The notes under the pieces are model-generated. The model saw nothing but the letters and a program-made list of their open reading frames with translations. It ran no database searches and was not told the DNA's origin. A DNA stretch of 64,000 bases from Nanobdellota archaeon (lineage in GTDB: Archaea > Nanobdellota > Nanobdellia > Woesearchaeales > WJKV01). The stretch lies in assembly GCA_023133595.1 (NCBI GenBank), contig JAGLWF010000002.1, forward strand, positions 1 to 64,000. Reading direction: 5' to 3'. This document shows positions 24,641-33,200 of this stretch, piece by piece (positions within the stretch are counted from its first letter, which is position 1; each line of letters begins with the position of its first letter). The translations under genes and the position numbers were made by a program.

Positions 24641-25438
24641 ATGATCGTAGAAACAGCGTTTTTAGACAAACTCAAACAATTCGGCTTAAACAGCTACCAA
24701 GCAAAACTATGGACAGCATTATTATCAAGAGGTGTTGCAACTGCAGGTGAATTATCTGATATTTCTAATGTTCCAAGATCAAGAGCCTACGATGTTCTTG
24801 AAAGTTTAGAGAAAAAAGGTTTCATAATCATGAAGATCGGCAAACCGATCAAATACATTGCTGTGCCACCAGCTGAAGTGGTCAAAAGAGTACAGAACAG
24901 AATAAAGACAGATGCTGACAAACAGACAGAACAGATCGAATCATTGAAAGCGAGCGAAACCATGAATGAGCTTCAACTGCTGCACACACAAGGCATTGAG
25001 AAGGTCGATCCTACTGAAATGACAGCTTCTATCAAAGGAAGAAATAATCTTTACGAGCATCTTTCTGATATGCTTGACAGAGCAGGAAAAAGTGTTGTGA
25101 TCTGCACAACCTCACAGGGTCTTGTGCGGAAAGCAGATGCTTTGAAACGTAACTTCAAGCAGTTGAAACGAAAAGGTGTGAAGATAAGGATCGCAGCTCC
25201 TATGGATGATACTTCAAAACCTGTTGCAAAAGAACTTGCACAGTTCGGAGAAGTGCGAAATTCCAATATGGATGCAAGATTCGTCCTTATTGACGGAAAA
25301 GAACTTACATTCATGCTTGTTGATGACAAGGATGTGAATGCAAGCTATGATACAGGGATCAAGGTACAATCAGATTTCTTTGTTAATTCATTCCAGAACA
25401 TGTTTGATGTCCACTGGAAAGCTATGAAAAAGATATGA
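24641..25438 (+). CDS. TrmB-family transcriptional regulator
   Basis: This encodes 265 residues. The N-terminal winged helix (about 8-75: LKQFGLNSYQAKLWTALLSRGVATAGELSDISNVPRSRAYDVLESLEKKGF-type helices) is a clear TrmB domain. A coiled linker (about 85-110) follows. The C-terminal part (about 125-260) resembles the HKD/phospholipase-D-like or sugar-sensing regulator domain (GRNNLYEHLSDMLDRAGKSVVICTTS, VKIRIAAPMDD, RFVLIDGKELTFMLVDD). TrmB proteins act as sugar- or metabolite-responsive regulators in Archaea. GGAGG lies about 11 nt before the ATG. A 40-residue zinc ribbon follows 13 bp downstream and is probably in the same transcript. Confidence 0.88.
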   Translation: MIVETAFLDKLKQFGLNSYQAKLWTALLSRGVATAGELSDISNVPRSRAYDVLESLEKKGFIIMKIGKPIKYIAVPPAEVVKRVQNRIKTDADKQTEQIESLKASETMNELQLLHTQGIEKVDPTEMTASIKGRNNLYEHLSDMLDRAGKSVVICTTSQGLVRKADALKRNFKQLKRKGVKIRIAAPMDDTSKPVAKELAQFGEVRNSNMDARFVLIDGKELTFMLVDDKDVNASYDTGIKVQSDFFVNSFQNMFDVHWKAMKKI

Positions 25439-25451
25439 GGTGGAAGATAAA

Positions 25452-25574
25452 ATGAATGATAATTGTGATGGATGCGGTGCAGTACGGATTGTCAAGCGCG
25501 GTTACTGCAAAAGATGCCGGATGGACGGTACAGTTCTAGCTGCAGAAGCAAGTATTGCAGAAGCTTCTGCTTGA
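25452..25574 (+). CDS. 40-residue zinc-ribbon miniprotein
   Basis: This is a short frame directly downstream of the TrmB gene. The protein has two Cys pairs, CDGCG (residues 5-9) and CKRC (19-22), separated by AVRIVKRGY, a compact zinc-ribbon knuckle, then an Ala/Glu-rich tail (AAEASIAEASA). GGTGGAAG lies 6 nt before the ATG. Its size, spacing and intact cysteines argue for a real gene, perhaps a partner of the regulator. Function unknown. Confidence 0.6.
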   Translation: MNDNCDGCGAVRIVKRGYCKRCRMDGTVLAAEASIAEASA

Positions 25575-25576
25575 TC

Positions 25577-25639
25577 TTATTTCTTCTTTATCAGATTCTC
25601 GCCAGTCATCTCTTTTGGTTTTTCTATGCCTAAAAGGAA
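25577..25639. repeat. 63-bp direct repeat, distal copy (duplicate of gpmI 3' end)
   Basis: It is identical over 63 of 63 bases to 26870-26932, which is the last 20 codons plus stop of gpmI. Here the sequence is no longer joined to a gene body. Together the two copies flank the Fic gene, like the two junctions of an insertion that used the gpmI 3' end as target. Confidence 0.9.
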
Positions 25640-26869
25640 TATATGCAAAAAACAGCTATTCTTATTTTTAATAGTTAATAAAGTATAGGACTTTATTAAT
25701 TTGAGAATTTATTTTGCACAAACAAAATTTTCTGAGAGGAGAATAACTACAAGAAAAGGTTCCAGTATGTTTCAGTCAGTTCTTTTGTTGAGAATTCAAC
25801 TAAATCCTTATAATGTTTCACGCTGCTGTCTTCTAAATTAGCTTTGTCAGCAACACTTAAAAACTGAATATATTCTGTTCTATTCCTGTTTCTAAAGATT
25901 AAAGGAGGATAATTGTTATTCATTAAGATATGGTTCATCAACATTCTTCCTGTTCTTCCGTTTCCGTCCATAAATGGATGTATTTTTTCAAACTTATGAT
26001 GAAACAAAACAGCTAAAACAAAAGGATGCAGCTTATTTTTGTTTTCATTATGCCACTTTAACAACAAGTTCATGTCAGTTAAAACATATTGTGCTGGAGA
26101 AGATTTGAATCTGCTCCTGAAAACTCTTACATCCTCTTTTCTGTATCCTTTTCTATCATCAATTCTTTCAAGCAGATCATCATGAATTTTAGATATTAAT
26201 TCATGATTTAATACTTTATTGGGATTCTCAATTAAATCGAGGAATACTTTTTCTGTGTTCTGCAAATCATAAATCTCCCTTACTGTTCTATTTTTAGGAG
26301 TTCTGTTTTCAAGCAATAGCTTTTCTGCTTCTTTTAATGTGATCGTATTTCCTTCTATAGATGTTGTGTTAAATGCAAATTCTATTGTAAATGCTTCAAG
26401 AATCTCTTTTCGTGTCAATTTATGATGTTTTTTGAATACTTTATTCCAATGCAATCTGCATGCTTCTAAATTATTAAGATATTCTTTGGGTAAATAAGGA
26501 TTAGATTTAAGTTTTAAGGCCTTTATTTCATTAAGATAATTGTTTATCTCAATAAATCTATTTATTGTTCTGTAAGCTTTCCTTATTTCCTTAGAGTATT
26601 TTTTAGGTAATTTGTCTATTCGAGCTTTAAGCTTATTCGCATCATTGCCAAGATAAGCTATATCTTTGATGATTACTTTAGAGCCTTTTCTAGAGCCAGC
26701 TCTAAGATAATAATATTCCTTATCCCCTATCCTTTTTCGGTATATGTAAACCATGTTGTAAGGTAATAATATCTAGTATATAAATATTACCCCTAACAAT
26801 GGAATGTATATATGTTGAGGGTAAAACTTAAAATATCAGAAATAATATGCTATTTTCTAATATCTCTTA
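25640..26869. mobile_element. Fic cassette between att-like repeats
   Basis: The 1.23 kb between two perfect 63-bp repeats carries only the Fic gene with its own promoter. No integrase, transposase or terminal inverted repeat is visible. The layout (3' end of a gene duplicated, with the complete gene on one side) resembles site-specific integration into a coding 3' end, but homologous duplication or slippage could give the same picture. The flanks inside the cassette (25640-25746 and 26755-26869) are AT-rich with no other gene. Confidence 0.5.
25747..26754 (-). CDS. Fic-domain protein (probable AMP-transferase)
   Basis: This encodes 335 residues. Fic enzymes transfer AMP or other nucleotide parts to protein side chains. 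The catalytic motif HPFMDGNGRTGR (about 251-262) matches HPFx(D/E)GNGRxxR with the essential His. An inhibitory-helix motif, TTSIEGNT (about 134-141, (S/T)xxxE(G/N)), precedes the domain, as in self-inhibited class II Fic proteins. The N-terminal 50 residues (YYYLRAGSRKGSKVIIKDIAYLG) recur in archaeal Fic proteins. A TATA box (AATATTTATATAC) is about 26 nt upstream of the ATG: leaderless. It lies alone inside the 63-bp repeats, so recent gain is likely. Target unknown. Confidence 0.92.
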   Translation of the reverse strand: MVYIYRKRIGDKEYYYLRAGSRKGSKVIIKDIAYLGNDANKLKARIDKLPKKYSKEIRKAYRTINRFIEINNYLNEIKALKLKSNPYLPKEYLNNLEACRLHWNKVFKKHHKLTRKEILEAFTIEFAFNTTSIEGNTITLKEAEKLLLENRTPKNRTVREIYDLQNTEKVFLDLIENPNKVLNHELISKIHDDLLERIDDRKGYRKEDVRVFRSRFKSSPAQYVLTDMNLLLKWHNENKNKLHPFVLAVLFHHKFEKIHPFMDGNGRTGRMLMNHILMNNNYPPLIFRNRNRTEYIQFLSVADKANLEDSSVKHYKDLVEFSTKELTETYWNLFL

Positions 26870-26932
26870 TTATTTCTTCTTTATCAGATTCTCGCCAGTC
26901 ATCTCTTTTGGTTTTTCTATGCCTAAAAGGAA
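26870..26932. repeat. 63-bp direct repeat, gpmI copy
   Basis: This covers the final 20 codons and stop of gpmI and is identical to 25577-25639. The repeat begins exactly at the stop codon (minus-strand TAA), so gpmI stayed intact after whatever event placed the Fic gene next to it. Confidence 0.9.
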
Positions 26933-28399
26933 GAGTATGGATGGTGCGACATCACCCAGTCTGCCGTCCTTCACTTTGCATTTGTAGAAATTATAGATAA
27001 TAAAGTCAACAGGATTCTTTGAATGCTGTGTCAGCATGTTTCCTTCTGCATCAATCATGTATTCTGCATTGCCGTGGTCAGCTGTTATCACAGCGCAGCC
27101 ATCTAATTCCTTGATCTTCTCCAGAACTTTACCCACACATTCGTCAACAACTTCCACTGATTTGATAGTCGCGTCAAAATCACCTGTATGAGCGACCATG
27201 TCTGTATTTGCATAGTTCAGGACAACAAGATCATACTTATGCATCACTTCCAGCAATTGTTCTGTGATCTTATACGCGCTCATCTCAGGAGTCTCGTCAT
27301 AAGTTGCTACTTTCGGGGATGGTATCACTATCCGATCCTCGCCCGGCAACGCCTCTTCATTCTCGTCATTGAAAAAGAATGTGACATGCGCATATTTCTC
27401 AGTCTCTGCAATGCGCAGTTGTTTCATATTGCTCTTTGCAACCATAACACCTAAAATATTCTTCAATTCCTGCACATGGTACGCAACACAGACATTAGGA
27501 ATATCATTCAGTTTTGCATAATAGTCTGCAAACGGAACATATACAATATTCTTTTTCTTCCTCTCAAACTTGTCAAACACAGGATCAACTAGAGCGTGCG
27601 ACAGCTGGCGCGAACGGTCATAGCGGTAATTGAACAATATAATAGAATCATTGTCCTGCATACCAGAATAGTCTCCAATGATTGTCGGTGAGATGAATTC
27701 ATCCCGTTCTTTATTCTCATAAGCCATCTCCACAGCATGTTTCATTGTCTGCGCTTTCCTGCCTTCTGCATTTACAATGCAATTGTATGCTTTCTCAGTG
27801 CGTTCCCAGCGATTGTCACGGTCCATTGCAAAATATCTTCCGCATAATGTTGCAAATGTGGCATCAACTTCTAATTTTTTTATCTCTTCCTGCAGTTCTT
27901 CAAGATATCTGTTCACTGACTTAGGCAGACTGTCCCTGCCGTCGCTGATTATGTGAAGCTTGATTTTCTTCAATCCATTTATCAGGACAAGATGAAGAAG
28001 AGCATAGAGGTGCGTGTTCATTGCATGCACACCTTCATCCTGCAGAAGGCCTGCGATATGGAGTGTTGAGTCATGCGTTTTGCAGTTCTCGACAGCTGCA
28101 AGCAATGCCTTGTTCCTTTCAAACTCACCGCTCTCAATCTCTTCATTGATCCCTGTCGCCATCTGTTTTACAACACGGCCGGCACCTAAATTAAGATGAC
28201 CGACTTCACTGTTTCCCTGCAGGCCAGGAGGCTGGCCAACATCAACACCAGAAGCTTTCAATTGTGAGTGCGGGCACTGTTCAAAGAGGACGTCGTGCAC
28301 AGGTGTATGCGCCTGTGCAACTGCATTGCCTTCTATATCTTTAGAGATACCCCATCCATCCCGGATAATCAGAACAACTGGGCCTTTTACTAATTTCAT
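26870..28399 (-). CDS. gpmI: Phosphoglycerate mutase, cofactor-independent (bacterial type)
   Basis: This encodes 509 residues, the length of the bacterial/plant enzyme. It interconverts 3- and 2-phosphoglycerate in glycolysis/gluconeogenesis using two Mn ions and a phosphoserine. Motifs: IIRDGWGIS (DGWG, metal), GNSEVGHLNLGAGR (about 59-72, nucleophilic Ser), HIISDGRDS, DRDNRWERTEKAY and TADHGNAEYMID. Most Archaea use the different apgM type, so this form is notable. It overlaps the enolase stop by 4 bases; enolase is the next pathway step and lies upstream in the same operon. Its last 63 bases are duplicated beyond the Fic gene. Confidence 0.96.
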   Translation of the reverse strand: MKLVKGPVVLIIRDGWGISKDIEGNAVAQAHTPVHDVLFEQCPHSQLKASGVDVGQPPGLQGNSEVGHLNLGAGRVVKQMATGINEEIESGEFERNKALLAAVENCKTHDSTLHIAGLLQDEGVHAMNTHLYALLHLVLINGLKKIKLHIISDGRDSLPKSVNRYLEELQEEIKKLEVDATFATLCGRYFAMDRDNRWERTEKAYNCIVNAEGRKAQTMKHAVEMAYENKERDEFISPTIIGDYSGMQDNDSIILFNYRYDRSRQLSHALVDPVFDKFERKKKNIVYVPFADYYAKLNDIPNVCVAYHVQELKNILGVMVAKSNMKQLRIAETEKYAHVTFFFNDENEEALPGEDRIVIPSPKVATYDETPEMSAYKITEQLLEVMHKYDLVVLNYANTDMVAHTGDFDATIKSVEVVDECVGKVLEKIKELDGCAVITADHGNAEYMIDAEGNMLTQHSKNPVDFIIYNFYKCKVKDGRLGDVAPSILFLLGIEKPKEMTGENLIKKK

Positions 28400-29658
28400 A
28401 TTATCCTCCTGCCTGCATATCTTGCTTTTGGCCCCAGCTGATCTTCGATACGAAGAAGCTGGTTGTACTTTGCCAATCTCTCACCCCGGCACGGAGCTCC
28501 TGCTTTTATCTGTCCGCACCCGATGCCGACTGCAAGATCTGCAATGAATGAAGAGTTTGTCTCTCCGCTTCTATGTGATACCATGACTTTCCACCTGTTT
28601 CTCATTGCAAGAGAAGCAGCATCCAGTGTTTCTGTCAATGTGCCAATCTGGTTAGGTTTCAGCAACAATGTGTTGCACATTTTATTCTGGATCGCATTCT
28701 TTATCCGTTCAGGATTTGTGACAAGAAGATCATCTCCCACAATATGTACTTTTCTGCCGATCTTTTTTGTCAGTTCTGCAAAATTCTTTTCATCTCTCTG
28801 ATCAAACGGATCCTCGATAGAGATTATTGGATAAGTCTTGACTAATTTCCTATAATAATCTACTAATTCCCCTCCTTGATAATATTTCTTGTTAACATAG
28901 TAACCTTTATGCGCATAATAAAATTCAGAGGCTGCTGCATCTATTGCCAGCTTAATCTTTCGTTTGTAACCCAACTTGTTCACAGCCCTCATTATCAGGC
29001 GGAAAGGCTCCTCGACATTTGACAGATTAGGTGCAAAACCACCTTCATCACCAACATTTGTAAAAGCTTTGCCGTACTTGGAAGCAATTATCTTCTTTAG
29101 CTCATGGTAAGTTTCAGTGCCAATGCGCAATGATTCTGCAAAAGTCTTTCCAAACGGTGCGATCATATACTCCTGGAAGGATAAATCATTCTCTGCATGC
29201 TTTCCACCATTGATAATGTTCAGGAATGGAACAGGCAACAATAAACGGCCGCCGAACTTTTCATATAAAGGCACTTCTTCTATCATTGCTGACAAGCGGG
29301 CGCACGCTAGTGAGACACCGAGAATAGAATTCGCACCAAGCTTTGACTTGTTCTTGGTACTGTCAAGATCTATCAGGATATTATCTATCTGTCTCTGGTC
29401 TTTTAGTTCAAGCCCTATCAACCGGGAATTGATTTTTGTATTGATCAGCTTGACAGCTTTCTTGACACCAAGACCGCGATACGCTTTTCCGCCATCGCGC
29501 ACCTCTTTTGCTTCGTACAATCCTTTTGACGCACCTTCCGGCACTTCCTCGCGCGCGACAAATTTCCGTCTGTCAACTTTTGTCATGACATCGACTTCGA
29601 TTGTAGGATTGCCGCGCGAATCCAGTATCTGGCGTGCATGAATTTTGCGGATATACAT
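28396..29658 (-). CDS. eno: Enolase
   Basis: This encodes 420 residues. Enolase dehydrates 2-phosphoglycerate to phosphoenolpyruvate. Visible: ARQILDSRGNPTIEVDV, NGGKHAENDLSFQEYM (catalytic His and QE), GDEGGFAP, SIEDPFDQRDEKNF, GDDLLVTNP, LLLKPNQIGTLTE (Lys), SHRSGETNS and KAGAPCRGER (Lys), so all main catalytic residues are present. Two loop positions differ from the usual form: the mobile loop normally reading PSGASTG is PEGASKG (about 36-42), and the usual HAGN is HAEN. GAGGTG lies 5 nt before the ATG. It forms an operon with gpmI (4-bp overlap). Confidence 0.95.
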   Translation of the reverse strand: MYIRKIHARQILDSRGNPTIEVDVMTKVDRRKFVAREEVPEGASKGLYEAKEVRDGGKAYRGLGVKKAVKLINTKINSRLIGLELKDQRQIDNILIDLDSTKNKSKLGANSILGVSLACARLSAMIEEVPLYEKFGGRLLLPVPFLNIINGGKHAENDLSFQEYMIAPFGKTFAESLRIGTETYHELKKIIASKYGKAFTNVGDEGGFAPNLSNVEEPFRLIMRAVNKLGYKRKIKLAIDAAASEFYYAHKGYYVNKKYYQGGELVDYYRKLVKTYPIISIEDPFDQRDEKNFAELTKKIGRKVHIVGDDLLVTNPERIKNAIQNKMCNTLLLKPNQIGTLTETLDAASLAMRNRWKVMVSHRSGETNSSFIADLAVGIGCGQIKAGAPCRGERLAKYNQLLRIEDQLGPKARYAGRRII

Positions 29659-29720
29659 CTAGACACCTCTTTTTTGTTTGTTATGTTTTTGTTGTTTAAA
29701 AACATTGTGATTATGAGTAT

Positions 29721-29910
29721 GTGCATAGCACCAAGCGTAGCCATTGCTGCCAAGTGCAGCCTTCTGATTTTCTCATACTACATACATAGAGTCGTCTTCT
29801 AAAACAAAAAACCAAACTAGCGGAACGCAGCAATGGCCATAAAACAGTCAAGGTTACTAGACTCGTCTTCTGGATACAATCTTTGATCAATAGCGAAGCG
29901 TGCTATGCAC
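29721..29910 (+). repeat. Dispersed palindromic repeat, copy C (module 2 inverted inside module 1)
   Basis: Outer ends are GTGCATAGCAC (29721-29731) and GTGCTATGCAC (29900-29910). Directly inside the left end a reversed module 2 runs from CCATTGCTGC (about 29750) to GCAGCAATGG (about 29827-29836). After it the rest of module 1 continues to the right end. Thus here module 2 sits inside module 1 in the opposite direction, whereas copies B and E have it alongside. Confidence 0.8.
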
Positions 29911-30238
29911 GTGTGATTATGATGGGGATAAAAAAAAGAAAAAAAAGGGGGAAAATTCCAAAGTAGAATTTTCCTTCCGACTGCTTGCCATAGTTCTGAG
30001 TGTTGAAGGCTTTTTGGGATATAGGGCCTTTACGATTCTCAAAACTATTCACAGTTGGATGAAAAGCTGCACGAGATAGCTGGCTGCTATTCGCTGGCTG
30101 CCTACCAGTTGGCCAACTGGCTAGCACAAATTCCACCCATTCTGGAATACCCCCGAAAAATATGAGGTCATTTGCATTCTCACATCTAGTTTGTTCCCAT
30201 TCTCGGGTTCGTGTTTCAACTAGTGTTTTGTATCTCAT
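29903..30238 (-). pseudogene. Decayed fragment of the giant surface protein
   Basis: A 111-codon frame overlaps the stop of the giant gene (ATGA at 30235-30238). Two blocks match that protein's own N-terminal region (about residues 570-635): NDLIFFGGIPEW against NLTFFGGIPDG, and RKGPISQKAFN against VRGPISQTGQF, in the same order and spacing. At DNA level a 16-base run TTTGGGATATAGGGCC is shared with 48757-48772. The parts between are unrelated and include a 16-bp palindrome (30105-30120). The end runs into repeat copy C. Most likely a remnant of a duplicated domain, not a working gene. Confidence 0.4.
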
Positions 30239-33200
30239 TCTAACTCGACATAGAAGACGACACCCTCAGTGCCGCTATCATAGGTTCTCATTATTGCAGG
30301 CACTCTAACCTCGTAGTCTATTGCTCCGTATTGGCTAGCTGCATTATTGCTGATGTTAGTGATGAACAAGAGATCCTCCTGGTCAGAAGTGTCGTATTCA
30401 CCATCTGCACCGATATCGTCAGAATAATCCCAGACAATACCAGTGACAAATTGGCTGTTGTTCGTACTGTTGATTATAGGAACATCATCAATCTGTAAAC
30501 CAGTTAAGGTGAAGGATTTTGTGAAGTTTGCAACCGAACCATTGTTGCCAGTCCATAAGATCGAGACAGAATCATTGAAATCTGTCATATTAAGGTTCGA
30601 ATCAACATCAGAGAAATCAGTTGTTGCATTGGCGCCGCTTGAATTTTTACCAAGCGCCTGCAACGTTAAAAAGTTAATGCCGCTGTCAATATCAGTGAGG
30701 TATACAACGCCTTTTGGCGATGCGACTGTCCAGGAATACATTGTATCGCCGGATGCATCTGCCAATGATATATTGCCTGATATCTGTCCCCAGAAAATGT
30801 GGTGCGCTCTGGTGTGCAATTGTGTTGCTGCATAATTGTTTGATTCGTTATATTCTGTGATTGATCCGTTTGTTGCTGTCGGCGGATCGACAACAACTGT
30901 GATTGTCTTGTTTCCTATTGTTGCATTATATGTTATGTTCATAGTGACATTGCTGGTTGCAGAGATATTTACAGTCAAGTTTCCATTGATCTGCGTTCCG
31001 TGAGTTTCATTTCCTTCAAAGAATTGTACTATGACATCTGTCGCGTTCGTTGTTCCTAAATTGTAAATGGTCGCATTTATCGTGATATTGTCCTTCTCAT
31101 TAGGATTAGAATCATTGAACTGTATATCTGTCGCGTTCAAGGTGAGATCTATATTCGCAGCTGCTCCAGTGAAATTTATCTCAATGCTCCTGTTCTCATC
31201 ACCCCAATCACTGTTATCAGACGTATCATAAGCAAGACAGTTCCAGGTGTAATTTCCATTCTGCAGGCTCAGGGTCCAGTTCGAGGAATTGCTTGTGCCG
31301 CCGATGTTTGTTGTCTGGTTCAAGGTGAAGGAACTATTTGTCGAGTCTGTGATGTAAAGGCTGATATTGAACAAATTAATATTATCTGTCGCTGAGCAAT
31401 TGAAAGGTATGTCAACAGGATCAGAAGTATCATTGTAATATGGATGCGCTGGAAGATTCAGGGTTATATTTGGATTCTCAACATCATCAAGTGTTATGTT
31501 AATGTTAATTGTTTGAGAATATTCGATCAATTCTATTGTCTCATTGCTGCTTGTTGATTTGTTTGCTGTGAAGTTTGACTGAGTGAAATATGTGAAACCA
31601 GTACTACTCTGGTTGTATTCAACGATTTCTCTCCATCCTGTCAAACCACTTGCTTCTGTCTGAGTAGAGAAAGATTCAACCCAGGTACCAGAATTATTGA
31701 AATAACCTTTGACAGTTGCGTCATCGATTGGATTTCCGACATTAGTTGTCACATTTCCACGCACATACCATTTTGTAGTCAGTATCGCAGTGTCGCTCAT
31801 GAAAGGTTCTGACTTGTTGAAAGTGGAATTTATTGAAGTCATTAATGCGCCATTCAATAACCAGATCTCGTAATATGTTGGTATAGAATAATTTGCAGTC
31901 AATGTAGAGTTTGAAAGAGTTATATTCTGGGAATTCGGAGCATAGATTGCATAATAATTGGTATTATCGATTTTGGTATTATCTATAACAGTATTATCAA
32001 CCTGGTCTATCCATATACCGTTTGTGTTAGTGTAATTAATTATAGTATCTTCTACTGTGCTATTATATCCTTGAAGCCAGAGAAGGATACCTGCACTGTT
32101 TACTCCCCATGTGTTATTGATGTTATTGTTGATGATATAGTTGAATGGTGTCTCGAGTGTAATACCATAAAGCTGGGCATCGCTGACAGAGTTGTCTATA
32201 ATCGTATTGTTAATCGATCCGCCACCAACATTGTAAATAGATATTCCTCGCAGACCACCAACAACTGTATTGTTCCGGATAATGTTATTGTTTGCGTCCA
32301 AATCCAGAGCGATCATTGCAGTGCCGCCGCCGATATGCTCTACAGTATTATTCTCGACAATACTATTATTTGCAGAATCTAAGACAATTCCCCAATTGCT
32401 GTTATTTACGATAAAATTAGAATAAATCTTAATATCTGTTCCATTTGAGATCTGGATACCACGGTCGCTGTTATTGAGAACAGTATTATTCTTTATTGTT
32501 ACATTTGTATTTACTTCGTCAAGGAAGATTCCATACAATGGATGGAATTTTGCAGTATTATTCTCGATAAGATGATTGCTATTATTACCATATAAATAAA
32601 TCCCAGAGTAAGTATTATTGATTAGTGTATTATTAATTATTCTAGAATCATTGGAATCAAAAGCTACAGTTAGGCCATATATCCCGTTATAATTAATCTG
32701 GTTATTTGTGAAATTATTGCGCAGACCAGCAGTAGAATAGATACCATAGAAGCCATTAAAGCGGATATCATTTCCATCGAACAGATTATCAGTTGTGGGT
32801 CCAGGAGTATATATTCCATAATTAGTATTGTTCCAGATTGTGTTGTCTTGGATGACATGATTAGAGATATATTCTAGATTAAGACCATTATCACCAGATT
32901 CATTTAGTGTATTGTTTATGATTCTATTGCCAGTAGAATTTCCATAAATATAGATGTTATCATCAGTGCTGTCTATAATAGTATTGTTTGTTATATTGAT
33001 GTAATTAGAATTCTGGACCACAATCCCATATAAATTATTGACAAAGATATTGTCTGTTATCAGGGAATTATTTGTGCTGTTCAGATAGAGATAACGGGAG
33101 TGATTGATTCTGTTTCCTCGTAACACAACATTGTCCAAATCCTTAAGCAATATACCGAAAGAACCATTATTAACACCAGCCTGGCTTACTTCAGAATACT

